A program made the translations under genes and the position numbers. The notes under the pieces are model-generated. The model was given only the letters and a program-made list of their open reading frames with translations, made no database searches and was not told where the DNA came from. 64,000 nucleotides of DNA from contig NZ_PNRE01000052.1 in the NCBI RefSeq assembly GCF_002879645.1, forward strand, positions 52,240-116,239. The letters run 5' to 3'. Source of the DNA: Halomonas heilongjiangensis (GTDB lineage: Bacteria > Pseudomonadota > Gammaproteobacteria > Pseudomonadales > Halomonadaceae). The first letter of the stretch is position 1, and each line of letters opens with the position of its first letter. Below are positions 46,670 through 57,739 of this stretch, in pieces.

Positions 46670-46993
46670 GGCGTTTCTCCACATTGCGTTGTTGATTGTC
46701 ATCCTGTTCACGCCCCGATTGGCGTTGGCCGCCGGGGGCTAGCGCGGGTGGCTGTACATCAGTATGGCTGCACTTGATCCATCGCGCTTCGCCCCGGCAA
46801 GGCTTGTTGTCTAACGCAGTACCCACGGGCATTATTCATGCCATTTCCTGGATGGGTATTTTCTTTCAATGCGTTGGGGTACTGGTGTGCGACCAAAGTC
46901 GAGGACTGGCCGAGAGGTGCTGGCTGGAAGTCCGCACGCTGCCTGTCAACGGTTGTGCGGAAATCCGCACATGCCGGACCAGGAGGGACGGAG
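46670..46993. other. 324-base gap between two TAXI genes
   Basis: Holds a perfect palindrome at 46954-46971 and a degenerate copy at 46921-46938, and must contain the promoter of the central TAXI gene. No gene-sized reading frame is convincing. Confidence 0.5.
46921..46971. promoter_or_regulatory. Pair of GGAARTCCGCAC palindromes
   Basis: TGTGCGGAAATCCGCACA at 46954-46971 is palindromic with arms TGTGCGGA / TCCGCACA. A second site TGGCTGGAAGTCCGCACG at 46921-46938 shares 13 of 18 positions. The two centres are 33 bases apart (about three helical turns), suiting cooperative binding of a dimer. The regulator is unknown. Confidence 0.5.
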
Positions 46994-47965
46994 CTACCGG
47001 ATCAGTGACTCATCGATCTCGTAGCCATGCTCCGTGTACCAGCGTGCGGCACCCGGATGGAAGGGCAGCACGGCGTTGTGCACGATGTTTTCCGGAATGG
47101 TGGTCTCGGCGACGTGATGCACGTCGCGCAACTTGTCGTTGTTTTCCATGGTGACCCTGGTCACTTCGTAGACGAAGTCCTCCGGCAGGTCACAACGTGC
47201 GATGGCGAAGTTCCACATGGCGACGGCCCTGACATCTTCCTCGAGCGTGGTGTCGGCGCTGGCGGGAATCCAGTACTCGGAGACCGGGAAGGTCTCGAGC
47301 ACCCGGGCCTGCTCCTCCTCGGTGAAGGCGATGATGTTCACGTCGGTCTGGCCCGCGAGCCGGCTGACGACGGGAATCGGGAGGTCGGCGGCGAAGGCGA
47401 TCACATCCAGTTGCCCCTCCTGAAGCTGAGCGCTCAGCTCGTTCCAGCTACCGTTGCGGCGTTCGAAGCTTACACCGAGCGCTTCCAGAATGGCCGAGAA
47501 GTAGGCGTCAGCGGTGGAGGCCGAAGGGCCGAAGCCGATGCGGGTACCGTCCGGGATTCCGGCGATGGAGGTGATGCCGGAGCTCGACAGCGCGGTGATC
47601 GAGAACGGCGTCGCGTACATCGGGAAGAGGGCACAGGCATTGTCCATGGGTACGCCTGGTGCCAGCGGGCTTTGGCCGGCCACGGCGTCGGCGGCGGGGC
47701 CCAGGGTGGTCAGGCCGAAGGCGAGGTCACCCCCGTTGACCAGCGCCAGGTTCTGGAGCGGGCCGCCGGTCACTGCGCCACTGCCGGAGAGGCCCAGCTC
47801 GTCGGCGATCAGGTTGGCCCAGCCGGAGCCGTAGACGTCGTAGGTGCTGTCGTGGCTGGCGGTGCCCACGATGAAGTCCGACGGCCAGTCGCTGCGGTCG
47901 GCCAGGGCGGCGGTGGCGGCGACCCACAGCAGGCCGGCGAGCAGCTTGGTAGTGGTGTGGTGCAT
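46994..47965 (-). CDS. TAXI-family TRAP solute-binding protein (diverged)
   Basis: A 323-residue TAXI paralogue. Signal peptide 1-22 (LLAGLLWVAATAALA). Same core as the next gene, with GSGWANLIADELG, TGGPLQNLALVNGG and FYEVTRVT-like C-terminal DFVYEVTRVTMENNDKL, but the ligand loop reads GTASHDSTYDVYGSG, so the two glycines normally before TY are Asp-Ser. The glycine-rich nucleotide-like GVGPxGGT loop is GFGPSASTADAYF. It may bind a different ligand or have lost binding. The start at 47965 is preceded by GGAG. First gene of the cluster in transcription order. Confidence 0.9.
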   Translation of the reverse strand: MHHTTTKLLAGLLWVAATAALADRSDWPSDFIVGTASHDSTYDVYGSGWANLIADELGLSGSGAVTGGPLQNLALVNGGDLAFGLTTLGPAADAVAGQSPLAPGVPMDNACALFPMYATPFSITALSSSGITSIAGIPDGTRIGFGPSASTADAYFSAILEALGVSFERRNGSWNELSAQLQEGQLDVIAFAADLPIPVVSRLAGQTDVNIIAFTEEEQARVLETFPVSEYWIPASADTTLEEDVRAVAMWNFAIARCDLPEDFVYEVTRVTMENNDKLRDVHHVAETTIPENIVHNAVLPFHPGAARWYTEHGYEIDESLIR

Positions 47966-48237
47966 GGCATGACTCCATTGAGGTGGTCGCACTCATGTCC
48001 AACTGGCCGGGGAGGACCGGGGCCCGCGTCGGCACCGTGTGGGGCTGAGCCTTCAGCGTCTTCTACTAACATAGCCATGAGTGAGGAAACGCCTCCATGC
48101 CTTGGTCGGAGTGAGACGGCCGCGTGGGCTGGGCGGCATGCGGCACTCCTCAGGTCTGTCGTCAGGCGGCCGGATGGGGGGTCGCGGCGTGCAGCCAGCG
48201 ATCAGGGGGGACGAGGGCCATTCCCTGGCCGGGCACC

Positions 48238-48483
48238 TCAGCGGCCCTTGGGATCGAGGATCTTCACCGGTTGGAAGTCTTGTCGGGTCTGGTCGTCACG
48301 GGGGCGGCTGACCCGGGTCTCCAGCTCGGGCAGTGCCTCGTCCTCGATCGGTAGCTGTTCGAAGAAGTCGCAGCTGACGCACTCCCGGTAGCGGATACCG
48401 TTCTGCTCCCAGGCACGGATGCGGTCCATCTCGGCGCAGCGCGGGCAGATGGCACCGGCGATAAAGCGTTTCTGAACGGCCAT
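48238..48483 (-). CDS. yheV: YheV-family putative metal-binding protein
   Basis: An 81-residue protein of the YheV family. Two cysteine pairs, CPRC (near 13-16) and CVSC (near 36-39), form a probable zinc-ribbon, around MDRIRAWEQNGIRYREC. The tail is acidic and then basic. Family function is unknown. It is just downstream of prlC on the same strand (65 bases), the usual gammaproteobacterial neighbourhood. The start at 48483 is the family start; the longer frame upstream overlaps prlC and is not homologous. Confidence 0.9.
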   Translation of the reverse strand: MAVQKRFIAGAICPRCAEMDRIRAWEQNGIRYRECVSCDFFEQLPIEDEALPELETRVSRPRDDQTRQDFQPVKILDPKGR

Positions 48484-48548
48484 GAGGCCTCCTGATGAGG
48501 CGCCGCCGGGAGACGTCCCCGGCGGCACCGTGGCGGTGGAGCGGGGCG

Positions 48549-50603
48549 TCAGGCGGCACGAATGCCGCTGTGACGCAGCAGCGGCTCGACGCTGGGTTCG
48601 CGGCCACGGAAGGCGCGGAACAGCTCGGCGGCATCGCGGGAGCCGCCCCGCTCGAGGATCTCGGTGCGGAAGCGTCGCCCGGTCTCGGGATCGAAGATCC
48701 CGGCCTCCTCGAAGGCGCTCCAGGCATCGGCGGAGAGCACCTCGGCCCACTTGTAACTGTAGTAGCCCGCGGCGTAGCCCCCGGCGAAGATGTGGCCGAA
48801 GCCGTTCTGGAAGCGGTTGAAGTCGGAGCGGGGCACCACGGCGACGGCATCGCGTACCGCGTCGAGCAGTGCCTGGATCTCGGCGGCGGAAGGCGCCGCG
48901 AGCTCATGGTGCAGGCGGAAGTCGAACAGCGAGAACTCCAACTGGCGCACCATGCCCATGGCCGACTGGAAGTTCTTGGCCGCCTGCAGCTTCTCGAGCA
49001 GCTCGGCGGGAAGCCCCTCGCCGCTCTCCACGTGGCCGGCGATCAGGTCGAGCCCCTCGCGCTCCCAGCAGTAGTTCTCCATGAACTGGCTGGGCAGCTC
49101 CACGGCGTCCCAGGCCACGCCGTTGATGCCGGAGATATCGGCGATGGTCTGTCGGGTCAGCATGTGATGCAGGCCGTGGCCGAACTCGTGGAACAGGGTG
49201 GTGACCTCGTCGTGGGTCAGCAGCGCCGGCTGGTTGCCCACCGGGCGAGTGAAGTTGCAGGTCAGGTAGGCCACCGGCAGCTGCAGTTCGCCCAGTTCCA
49301 GGCGGCGCACCCGGCACTCGTCCATCCAGGCGCCGCCGCGCTTGCCCTCGCGGGCGTAGAGGTCGAGGTAGAAGCCGGCGATGGGGGCCGCGTCCTCCAT
49401 GATGCGGAAGTAGCGCACGTCGGGGTGATAGCGCGGCGCACTGGTGTCCTCCTCGAAGGTCACGCCGTAGAGGCGTTCGACCACCCGGAACAGGCCGTCG
49501 ACCACCCGGGGGGCCGGGAAATAGGGGCGCAGCTGCTCCTGGGAGATGGCGTGACGCGCCTCGCGCAGCTTCTCGCTGGCGTAGCCCACGTCCCAGGGGG
49601 CCAGCTCGCCCATGCCCAGCTCGTCCCGCGCATAGGCCTCGAGTTCGGCGTACTCCTCGCGGGCCTGGGGCACGGCGCGTCGGGCCAGGTCCTCGAGGAA
49701 GCCGAGCACCTCGCGGGGCGTCTCGGCCATCTTGGTGGCCAGCGAGTAGTCGGCGTAGGTGGCGAAGCCCAGCAGCCCGGCGAGCTCATGGCGCAGCGCC
49801 AGGGTCTCCTCCATGATCGGGGCGTTGTCGAACTGCCCGGCGTGGGGCCCCTGGTCGGAGGCACGGGTGACGAAGGCGGTATAGACCTCGCTGCGCAGCT
49901 CGCGGTCCTCGGCATAGGTCATCACCGGGAAGAAGCTGGGGAAGTCCAGGGTGATGCGGTAACCCGTGAGGCCCTTGGCCTCGGCATTGGCCTTGAGCAT
50001 GGCCAGGGCGCTCTCGGGCAGGCCGGCCAGGCGGCCGTCGTCGGCGAGATCGAGGTGCCAGGCCTGGGTGGCGTCGAGCAGATGGTTGGAGAAGGCGTTG
50101 CCGAGTTCGGAGAGACGGGCGCGGATCTCGCCGTAACGCTGCTTCTGCTCTGCCGGCAGGTCGACCCCGGCCAGGCGGAAGTCGCGCAGGGTGTTGTCCA
50201 CCGCCTGGCGCCGTCCCTCGTCGAGATCGGCCCAGGCGGGGCCGTCCTTCAGCGCCTGCCAGGCACGGAACAGCCCCTCGTGCTGGCCGAGCCAGGTGCT
50301 GTAGTCGGAGAGCTTGGCGAGACAGGCCTGGTAGGCCTGGCGCAGGGCCTCGTTGTTCATGGTGCCGTTGAGGTGCGAGACCGGCGACCAGGCCCGGGAG
50401 AGGCGGTCGTTGAGCGCCTCCAGCGGGGCGGCCAGGCTGTCCCAGGTGGGCGGGCGCTCGCCCTGCTCGGCCTCGGCGACGAGCCGCTCGACGGCGGTGC
50501 GGTTCTCCGCCAGCAGCTCGTCGATGGCGGGCACCACGTGCTCGGGCCGGATCTCGGCGAAGGGGGGCAGGACATGGGGTTCGAGCAGCGGGTTGCGGGA
50601 CAT
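48549..50603 (-). CDS. prlC: Oligopeptidase A
   Basis: A 684-residue M3-family metallopeptidase. The zinc motif is HEFGH at 472-476, and the downstream E in AVELPSQFMENY completes the site; HMLTRQ and the C-terminal GGYAAGYYSYKWAEVLSAD (His/Tyr substrate-binding residues GHIFAGGYAAGYYSY) are intact. The ATG at 50603 is favoured over a GTG two codons earlier because GAGG lies at proper distance. It degrades short peptides, including signal peptides, in the cytoplasm. Downstream yheV is probably co-transcribed. Confidence 0.97.
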   Translation of the reverse strand: MSRNPLLEPHVLPPFAEIRPEHVVPAIDELLAENRTAVERLVAEAEQGERPPTWDSLAAPLEALNDRLSRAWSPVSHLNGTMNNEALRQAYQACLAKLSDYSTWLGQHEGLFRAWQALKDGPAWADLDEGRRQAVDNTLRDFRLAGVDLPAEQKQRYGEIRARLSELGNAFSNHLLDATQAWHLDLADDGRLAGLPESALAMLKANAEAKGLTGYRITLDFPSFFPVMTYAEDRELRSEVYTAFVTRASDQGPHAGQFDNAPIMEETLALRHELAGLLGFATYADYSLATKMAETPREVLGFLEDLARRAVPQAREEYAELEAYARDELGMGELAPWDVGYASEKLREARHAISQEQLRPYFPAPRVVDGLFRVVERLYGVTFEEDTSAPRYHPDVRYFRIMEDAAPIAGFYLDLYAREGKRGGAWMDECRVRRLELGELQLPVAYLTCNFTRPVGNQPALLTHDEVTTLFHEFGHGLHHMLTRQTIADISGINGVAWDAVELPSQFMENYCWEREGLDLIAGHVESGEGLPAELLEKLQAAKNFQSAMGMVRQLEFSLFDFRLHHELAAPSAAEIQALLDAVRDAVAVVPRSDFNRFQNGFGHIFAGGYAAGYYSYKWAEVLSADAWSAFEEAGIFDPETGRRFRTEILERGGSRDAAELFRAFRGREPSVEPLLRHSGIRAA

Positions 50604-50758
50604 GCGCACCTCGGGGTCAGGAGAGTGATCGTGACCTTAGATGCGGGCGCCGGGCGAGGGTTTCAATGTCGCCCCGGGGGCGGGAAGCGTTTGGCCCCCT
50701 TCGAGCGGCCTGCTAGTCTTGCTGCCTTTGCCGGGCCCGCGGAGCGGGAGAGGACACC

Positions 50759-52099
50759 ATGAACGAGACGCTGGAGCGCTGGACCACCCGGCGCGCCTTC
50801 ATTCTGGCCGTGACCGGGGCCGCCGTGGGGCTGGGCAACATCTGGCGCTTCCCCTACATCGCCGGCGAGAACGGTGGAGCCGTCTTCCTGCTGCTCTACG
50901 TGACCTTCGTGCTGCTGCTGGGGTTGCCGGTGATGATGGCCGAGATCATGATCGGCCGGGCCGGACGCAGAAGCCCGATGCAATCGCTGGGGCACCTGGC
51001 CGCCCTGGCCGGGGGCAGTCGTCACTGGCGCTGGCTGGGGCTGTTCGGCGCCTTCACGGTGTTCTGCATCCTGTCGTTCTACTCGGTGGTGTCGGGCTGG
51101 TCCATCGAGTTCCTGGTGGCGTCGGTCAACGGCAATTTCGTCGGCGCCAGCCCGGCCGAGATCGGTGCCGGTTTCGAGGCCTTTCTCGCCGATCCCGGAC
51201 GGATGACCCTCAACCACACCTTCTTCCTGTTCATGACCATGTCGGTGGTGGCCGCCGGGGTCGCCAAGGGGCTGGAGAAACTCAACAACCTGCTGATGCC
51301 GCTGCTCTACCTGCTGCTGCTGATGCTGGCCGGCTATGCCGCCACCACCGACGGCTTCGGCCAGGCGCTGGCCTGGCTGTTCATGCCGGACGTCGCGGCG
51401 GTGACGCCGCTGGTGGTGCTGCACGCTATGGGCCATGCCTTCTTCACCCTGGCGGTGGGGGCCTGCGCCCTGATGGCCTACGGCGCCTACATGCCGGACC
51501 ACCAGAGCCTGCCCCGGGCCGCCGGGGCGGTCGCCCTGCTGGACATCGGCGTGGCGCTGCTGGCCGGGATCGCGATCTTCTCGGTGGTCTTCGCCCAGGG
51601 CATGGACCCCGGCGAGGGGCCCGGGCTGATGTTCGTGACCCTGCCGATCGCCTTCGCCGAGCTGCCTTGGGGGGCACTGTGGCTGAGCGTCTTCTTCCTG
51701 CTGCTGTTGCTCGCCACCTGGACCTCGTCGATCAACCTGGCCGAGCCGATGGTCGCCACCCTGCAGGGCATCGGCCTCAAGCGCGGCCCGGCCACGGCGG
51801 TGATCGCCGTGGCGGTGTGGCTGGTGGGGCTGCTCTCGGTATTCTCCTTCTCGACCCTGGCCGAGTGGCGCCCGCTGGCCGGCATGAACTTCTTCGACCT
51901 GGTGACCACGGTGCCCACCGAGATCTTCCTGCCCGTCGGCGGACTCGCGATCGCCATCTTCGCCGCCTGGGTGATGCCCGCACAGAGCGCGCTGCGGGCA
52001 CTCGATGCGGGGCCGGCGGGGTTCCGTGCCTGGCGCGTCCTGGTGCGCTGGGTGTCGATTCCCCTGACGCTGGTAGTATTGGTGGCGGGCCTGTGGTGA
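50759..52099 (+). CDS. Sodium-dependent neurotransmitter-symporter-family transporter
   Basis: A 446-residue NSS protein with about 11-12 helices. The signature of helix 1 is GAAVGLGNIWRFPYIAGENGG, the unwound sodium/substrate site, and helix 8 region LLLLLATWTSSINLAEPMV is compatible with the second sodium site. The family imports amino acids (tryptophan, leucine, tyrosine) with sodium. AGAGGACACC precedes the ATG. It is followed by a gamma-carbonic-anhydrase gene 29 bases later, probably an operon by proximity only. Substrate unknown. Confidence 0.9.
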   Translation: MNETLERWTTRRAFILAVTGAAVGLGNIWRFPYIAGENGGAVFLLLYVTFVLLLGLPVMMAEIMIGRAGRRSPMQSLGHLAALAGGSRHWRWLGLFGAFTVFCILSFYSVVSGWSIEFLVASVNGNFVGASPAEIGAGFEAFLADPGRMTLNHTFFLFMTMSVVAAGVAKGLEKLNNLLMPLLYLLLLMLAGYAATTDGFGQALAWLFMPDVAAVTPLVVLHAMGHAFFTLAVGACALMAYGAYMPDHQSLPRAAGAVALLDIGVALLAGIAIFSVVFAQGMDPGEGPGLMFVTLPIAFAELPWGALWLSVFFLLLLLATWTSSINLAEPMVATLQGIGLKRGPATAVIAVAVWLVGLLSVFSFSTLAEWRPLAGMNFFDLVTTVPTEIFLPVGGLAIAIFAAWVMPAQSALRALDAGPAGFRAWRVLVRWVSIPLTLVVLVAGLW

Positions 52100-52128
52100 A
52101 GCGCCTATCTGACGACCGGAGGTGAGCG

Positions 52129-52686
52129 ATGAGTGAGGCAGTCGAGAGTCGGGCCGGGGCGATCCGGTCCTGGAAGGGCGTCGAGCCGCAACTGGGTGAG
52201 CGGGTCTATATCGACCCGGCCAGCGTGGTGCTGGGCGACGTGGTGCTGGGCGACGACTGCTCGGTGTGGCCCATGGCGGTGATCCGCGGCGACATGCATC
52301 GGATCCGCATCGGCGCGCGCACCAGCGTGCAGGACGGCAGCGTGCTGCATATCACCCATGCCAGCGACTTCAACCCCGATGGCTTTCCGCTGACCATCGG
52401 CGAGGAGGTGACCATCGGCCACAAGGCGATCCTCCACGGCTGCACCCTGGGCAACCGTATCCTGGTGGGCATGGGCGCCATCGTCATGGACGGCGCGGTG
52501 GTCGAGGACGAGGTGATCATCGCCGCCGGTGCCGTGGTGACGCCGGGCAAGCGGCTGGAGAGCGGCCACGTCTATGCCGGCAACCCGGCCAAGGCGCTGC
52601 GCCCGCTCAAGGAGCAGGAGCGCGCCTTCTTCCCCTATACCGCCGGCAACTACGTCAGGCTCAAGGACGACTACCTGTCCGCCTGA
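52129..52686 (+). CDS. Gamma-class carbonic-anhydrase-family protein
   Basis: A 185-residue left-handed beta-helix protein of the YrdA/CaiE type. Hexapeptide repeats are visible (VVLGDVVLGDDCSVWPMAVIRGDMHRIRIG, split). Probable zinc ligands are H74, H98 and H103 (VLHITH, IGHKAILHGC). The family contains true carbonic anhydrases and trimeric proteins lacking activity; the Glu usually seen in Cam cannot be confirmed. GGAGGTGAGCG precedes the ATG. It sits between the NSS transporter and a YdjM-like gene. Confidence 0.85.
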   Translation: MSEAVESRAGAIRSWKGVEPQLGERVYIDPASVVLGDVVLGDDCSVWPMAVIRGDMHRIRIGARTSVQDGSVLHITHASDFNPDGFPLTIGEEVTIGHKAILHGCTLGNRILVGMGAIVMDGAVVEDEVIIAAGAVVTPGKRLESGHVYAGNPAKALRPLKEQERAFFPYTAGNYVRLKDDYLSA

Positions 52687-52774
52687 GCCTGTCGCTAATT
52701 GGCAACTGTTTGTTTTTTCAGGCCATGTTGCGCATAATCTGGATTTTCATCCAGTATTTCACGGATCTCGACAC

Positions 52775-53421
52775 ATGGCCGACTTTCGTACCCACCTCGG
52801 CGTCGCCGTGGCCGGTGGCGCGCTGCTTGGTTTCGCTGGCTGGCAGGCCACCGAGCTGTCGGCCACCGAAGCCGCTTCATTGGCCGTGCTGACCGCCGTC
52901 GGCGGGATACTGCCGGATATCGACGCCGACAACTCCCATGCCATCCGCTTGATCTTCAACCTGTTTGCCGTGCTGACGGTGGTGGGTGGCGCACTGCTGT
53001 TGCAGGGGCGGCTCAGCCCCGGGGCGATCGTCGTCGCCTGCGGCGGGCTGTATATCGGCGTGCGCTATGCGCTGAGTGCGGTGTTCAAGCGCTTCTCCGT
53101 GCATCGCGGGATCTGGCATTCGCTGCTGGCATCGCTGCTGTGCGGGCTGGCGACCACGGCGGCCGGCTATCAGTGGTTCTCGCAGAGCGCCTGGCTGGCC
53201 TGGGCCCAGGGGCTGGCGCTGATCCTGGGTACGCTGATCCACCTGCTGCTCGACGAGCTCTACAGCGTCGATCTCACCGGCGCGCGGCTCAAGCGCTCCT
53301 TCGGCACGGCGTTCAAGCTGTTCGACTATCGCGAGCCGGTCAATTCGGTGCTCATGCTGGCGTCCGCCGCCGCCCTGATACCCTGGCTGCCACCCTGGCC
53401 GCCGCTGCGCGAGCTGCTCGC

Positions 53422-53446
<25 letters not shown>
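52775..53446 (+). CDS. YdjM-like membrane-bound metal-dependent hydrolase
   Basis: A 223-residue membrane protein of the DUF457/YdjM family. It begins ADFRTHLGVAVAGG, contains GGILPDIDADNSHA (conserved D-D-H block), HRGIWHSLLASLL (HxxxxH) and HLLLDELYSVD, with about five to six hydrophobic segments. YdjM in E. coli is LexA-regulated and lies in the inner membrane; hydrolase status is a family name, not a proven reaction. The start was chosen where the family begins. Its last 25 bases overlap the convergent dctD gene. Confidence 0.8.
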
Positions 53447-54796
<1,350 letters not shown>

Positions 54797-54804
<8 letters not shown>

Positions 54805-56722
54805 GGGATGAACTCTCCTGGTCGTGGGTCCGGTCGGTGCCATGGGCGTCCCTGTCGCGGGGCAGGATAATGGTGAACTGGGCGCCGCCGCCAGGGCGGT
54901 TGCCGGCGCTGAGGCGCCCGCCCAGGTCGTCGATGATGCGCGAGGAGATCGACAGCCCCAACCCCAGGCCGCTGCCCGGTGACTTGGTGGTGAAGAACGG
55001 CTCGAAGATGCGGGCCAGGTTCTCGTCGGCGATGCCGGGGCCGTTGTCGGCCACGCCGATGGTGACGCGTTCGGCGTCCTGGTCGATAGAGAGGGTCAGC
55101 CGCGGGTCGGGTGCCTCGCTCATCGCCTGGAGGGCGTTGCCGATCAGGTTGACCAGCACCTGCTCGAGCCGGACCAGGTCGGCCCGCACCCAGACGTCGC
55201 CCTCGGGCCAGTGGCGCTCCACCGCGATCCCGGCCTCGCGCAGCCGGGCCTGGAAGAGCCGCAGGGCGTAGTCGAAGCAGGAGGGCACCGAGACGGCGGT
55301 CAGGCTGTCGCCACACTTGCGCGAGAATTGTCGCAACTGGGAGCTGATCTCCGCCATGCGGGCGGTCAGCTCGATGATCTGCTCCAGGTTGCTGCTCGCC
55401 GCCTCGAGACGCTGGCGCTCGAGGAAGGCGCGGGCGTTCTCGGCGTAGGCACGGATCGCCGCCAGCGGCTGGTTGAGCTCATGGTTGATGCCGGCGGCCA
55501 GCTGACCGAGCACGGCGAGCTTGGCGGCCTGGATCAGCTCGTCACGGGTCTGGCGCAGGTTGGCCTCGGCGCGGCGACGCTCCTCGATCTCGTCGGAGAG
55601 GCGCCGGTTGGTCTCGACCAGGTCGCGGGTGCGGCGCTCGACGCTACGCTCGAGCTGGTCCCGGGCGTTGGCGAGGGTCTGGCGCTCACGTTCGGCGAAC
55701 TGCTCCCGCTCGCGACGCAGGCGCAGGCGCTGCCAGCCGATGCCACCGCCGAGGACCACCACGCCGTAGAGCCCGCCGGCGAGCAGGGCAGAGAGCCACT
55801 GGGCACGGATCACCGGGGTCAGGGGCTTGAGGATGTGCATCTCCCAGCCGAGGTCCTCGAGAGGGCGCGACAGACTGAGGTAACTGCCTTCGTCCAGCGG
55901 CCCGCGGGAGAAGCTCACCAGGCGGCTCTGGTCGCCGCGGGAATCGAGGACCTCGATGCCCGAGGGCGACAGCGGCTCATCGGCATAGCGGCGGGTATCG
56001 AGCAGGGCCTGGCGCTCGGTGTCCGAGAGCGGGTGGAGGGCGGCCATGCGCAGCTCCGGGCGGCTGGCCATGAAGATGATGTCGTCCTCGTCGGTGACCA
56101 GCAGCTCGGCGTCCTGCTCGGCCCAGCTCTCCTCCACGGCGTCGAGCAGCACCTTGACCACCATCACCCCGTCGGGGGTGGCGTCGGGGGAGGTGTCGTC
56201 GAGCCACACCGGCGCGGAGAAGTAGTAGCCACGCTCCAGGGACTGGGTGCCGAGACCGAAGAAGCGGCCACGGTGGCCGGCGATGGCATCCTGATAGTAG
56301 CTGCGGAAGCCATAGTTCTGGCCGATGAAGGTGTTGAGATGCTGCCAGTTGCTGGCGGCCAGGGTATTGGCGTCGCGGTCGAGCAGGTAGACGTCGGAGA
56401 CGTCGGCGACGGCGCGGAAGCGGTTCAGCATCCGATTAAGCGGTATGGGGTCTTGATGGCCGTGGCCGGCCAGGAAGCGCTTGACCTCCTCGCGGGAGGC
56501 GAGCAGCCGTGGCAGGTAATCATGCCGTGAGAGGTGGCCATCGAGCCCCGCCGCCGACAGGCGCAGCTCGTTCTCTGCTTCGCGGACCAGGCTCTGCAGG
56601 GCCTGCTCGCGGGCCAACTGGGCGGCCTGCCACATGCTCAGGGCGAGCCCCAGGGGCACCAGCAGGATCAGCAGGCGCCGCCAGGCCCGGGAGAGTCGCG
56701 GTGGCCGTGTGCGGGCCTTCAT
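54797..56722 (-). CDS. dctB: Sensor histidine kinase DctB
   Basis: A 641-residue kinase of the DctB group: membrane helix near 17-36, periplasmic double-Cache/PAS sensor (about 40-300) containing the ligand-type RSYYQDAIAG and GYYFSAPVW, second membrane helix about 308-330, coiled coil about 335-395, then the kinase core. Phospho-acceptor H414 lies in GINHELNQPL; ATP-site boxes are NLIGNALQAM, DNGPGI and GSGLGLGLS. It pairs with dctD (overlap of eight bases) and overlaps the upstream lldR-type gene by four, so all three are one operon. DctB senses C4-dicarboxylates classically; here lactate is equally plausible by context. Confidence 0.94.
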
Positions 56723-57504
56723 CTCACCGGGTCCCGCTGCGGGGAGGGCATCCCCTGGGCCCGGCGCAGGGCGCGCTGGGCGCGGGTTTCGGCCCGCTCC
56801 AGTTCCAGCAGGTTCTCCTCCACGAACACCAGGTGCTCGTGGGCCCGGGCCCTGGCGTCCTCGGCGCGGCCCTCGAGGATGGCGTCGAGCAGGGCCCGGT
56901 GCTGCTGCATCAGCAGGGGCCGGGAGTCGGGCTTCTCGAACAGGTGGGCGAGGTTGTCGACGATGCTGCGTTCCAGCAGGTGGAAGATGCCGCGGATGGT
57001 GTGCAGCAGCAGCACGTTATGGGCGGCCTCGGCGATGGCCATGTGGAAGGCGGCGTCGGCCTTGGCCTCGAGCATCGGATCACGGCCCTGGAAACAGGCC
57101 TCGAGCTCCTCGAAGCGATTGATCAGCATCGCCTTGTCGGTGGGGGTGGAGCGCAGGGCGGCATAGTAGGCGGAGATGCCTTCCATGGCATCGCGAAACT
57201 CGAGCAGGTCCAGGTTGAACTCGCCATGGCGGGCGAGCATCTCCAGCAGCGGATCGCTGTAACTGCTGTTGAGCTCCTGGGTGACGAAGGTGCCGCCGCC
57301 CTGACGGCTCGACAGCAGGCCGCGGGCGGCCAGCTTCTGGATCGCCTCGCGCAACGAGGGACGCGAGACGCCGAAACGCTCCGCCAGCTCTCGCTCGGGG
57401 GGAAGGCGTTGGCCGGGCTTGAGGCTGCCTTCCAGAATCAGGGCCTCGAGGCGTTCGGTGATCACGTCGGCGAGGCGGGGCTGTCGGACGGGTTGGTAGG
57501 CCAT
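56719..57504 (-). CDS. lldR: FadR/GntR-family regulator, LldR/PdhR type
   Basis: A 261-residue FCD-type GntR regulator. Winged HTH: LADVITERLEALILEGSLKPGQRLPPERELAERFGVSRPSLREAIQKLAARGLL (split, residues about 8-65); the effector domain follows with FCD-type Asp/His ligands in FHMAIAEAAHN and QHRALLDAI. The pattern matches LldR/PdhR. AGGAGG precedes the ATG at 57504. It is divergent from lutABC-dld; two palindromic GGTNNNACC-type operators lie in the gap. It likely represses the lut operon until lactate is present. It shares an operon with dctB and dctD. Confidence 0.9.
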   Translation of the reverse strand: MAYQPVRQPRLADVITERLEALILEGSLKPGQRLPPERELAERFGVSRPSLREAIQKLAARGLLSSRQGGGTFVTQELNSSYSDPLLEMLARHGEFNLDLLEFRDAMEGISAYYAALRSTPTDKAMLINRFEELEACFQGRDPMLEAKADAAFHMAIAEAAHNVLLLHTIRGIFHLLERSIVDNLAHLFEKPDSRPLLMQQHRALLDAILEGRAEDARARAHEHLVFVEENLLELERAETRAQRALRRAQGMPSPQRDPVR

Positions 57505-57550
57505 GGTTGCCTCCTGGGAGCATGAAGCGGACATCATGGTAACGCCACTT

Positions 57551-57567
57551 AATTGGTATTACCAATC
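57551..57567. promoter_or_regulatory. GntR-type operator next to lldR
   Basis: AATTGGTATTACCAATC, arms ATTGGT/ACCAAT around TATT, 46 bases upstream of the lldR start. Matches the TTGGTnnnACCAA-like operators of the LldR/PdhR/GlcC group. Confidence 0.75.
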
Positions 57568-57691
57568 TCGGCGAGATGTCCTGGTCAGTAGGAGGCCCTG
57601 AATTCCCAGCTTGATCAAGGGGTTGCTGTCGTCATTCGTGATGCCCTACCAAAGTATAGCAACGATGGATGAGAAAAAACCGGGGCGGGGT

Positions 57692-57720
57692 TTGACACTG
57701 TGAGGGGCGCCTCCTAAGGT
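57692..57720 (+). promoter_or_regulatory. Promoter of lutABC-dld
   Basis: TTGACA at 57692-57697 (perfect -35), 17-base spacer, TAAGGT at 57715-57720 as -10. The predicted start near 57727 is about 13 bases before the second GntR operator, so bound repressor would block early elongation or RNA polymerase binding. Confidence 0.7.
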
Positions 57721-57739
57721 GCGGCAACACCGCTGCCGT

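Noticed and set aside
48081..48311. Short plus-strand frame in the gap before yheV
   Set aside because: Glycine- and arginine-rich product, no ribosome site, overlaps the yheV gene antisense.
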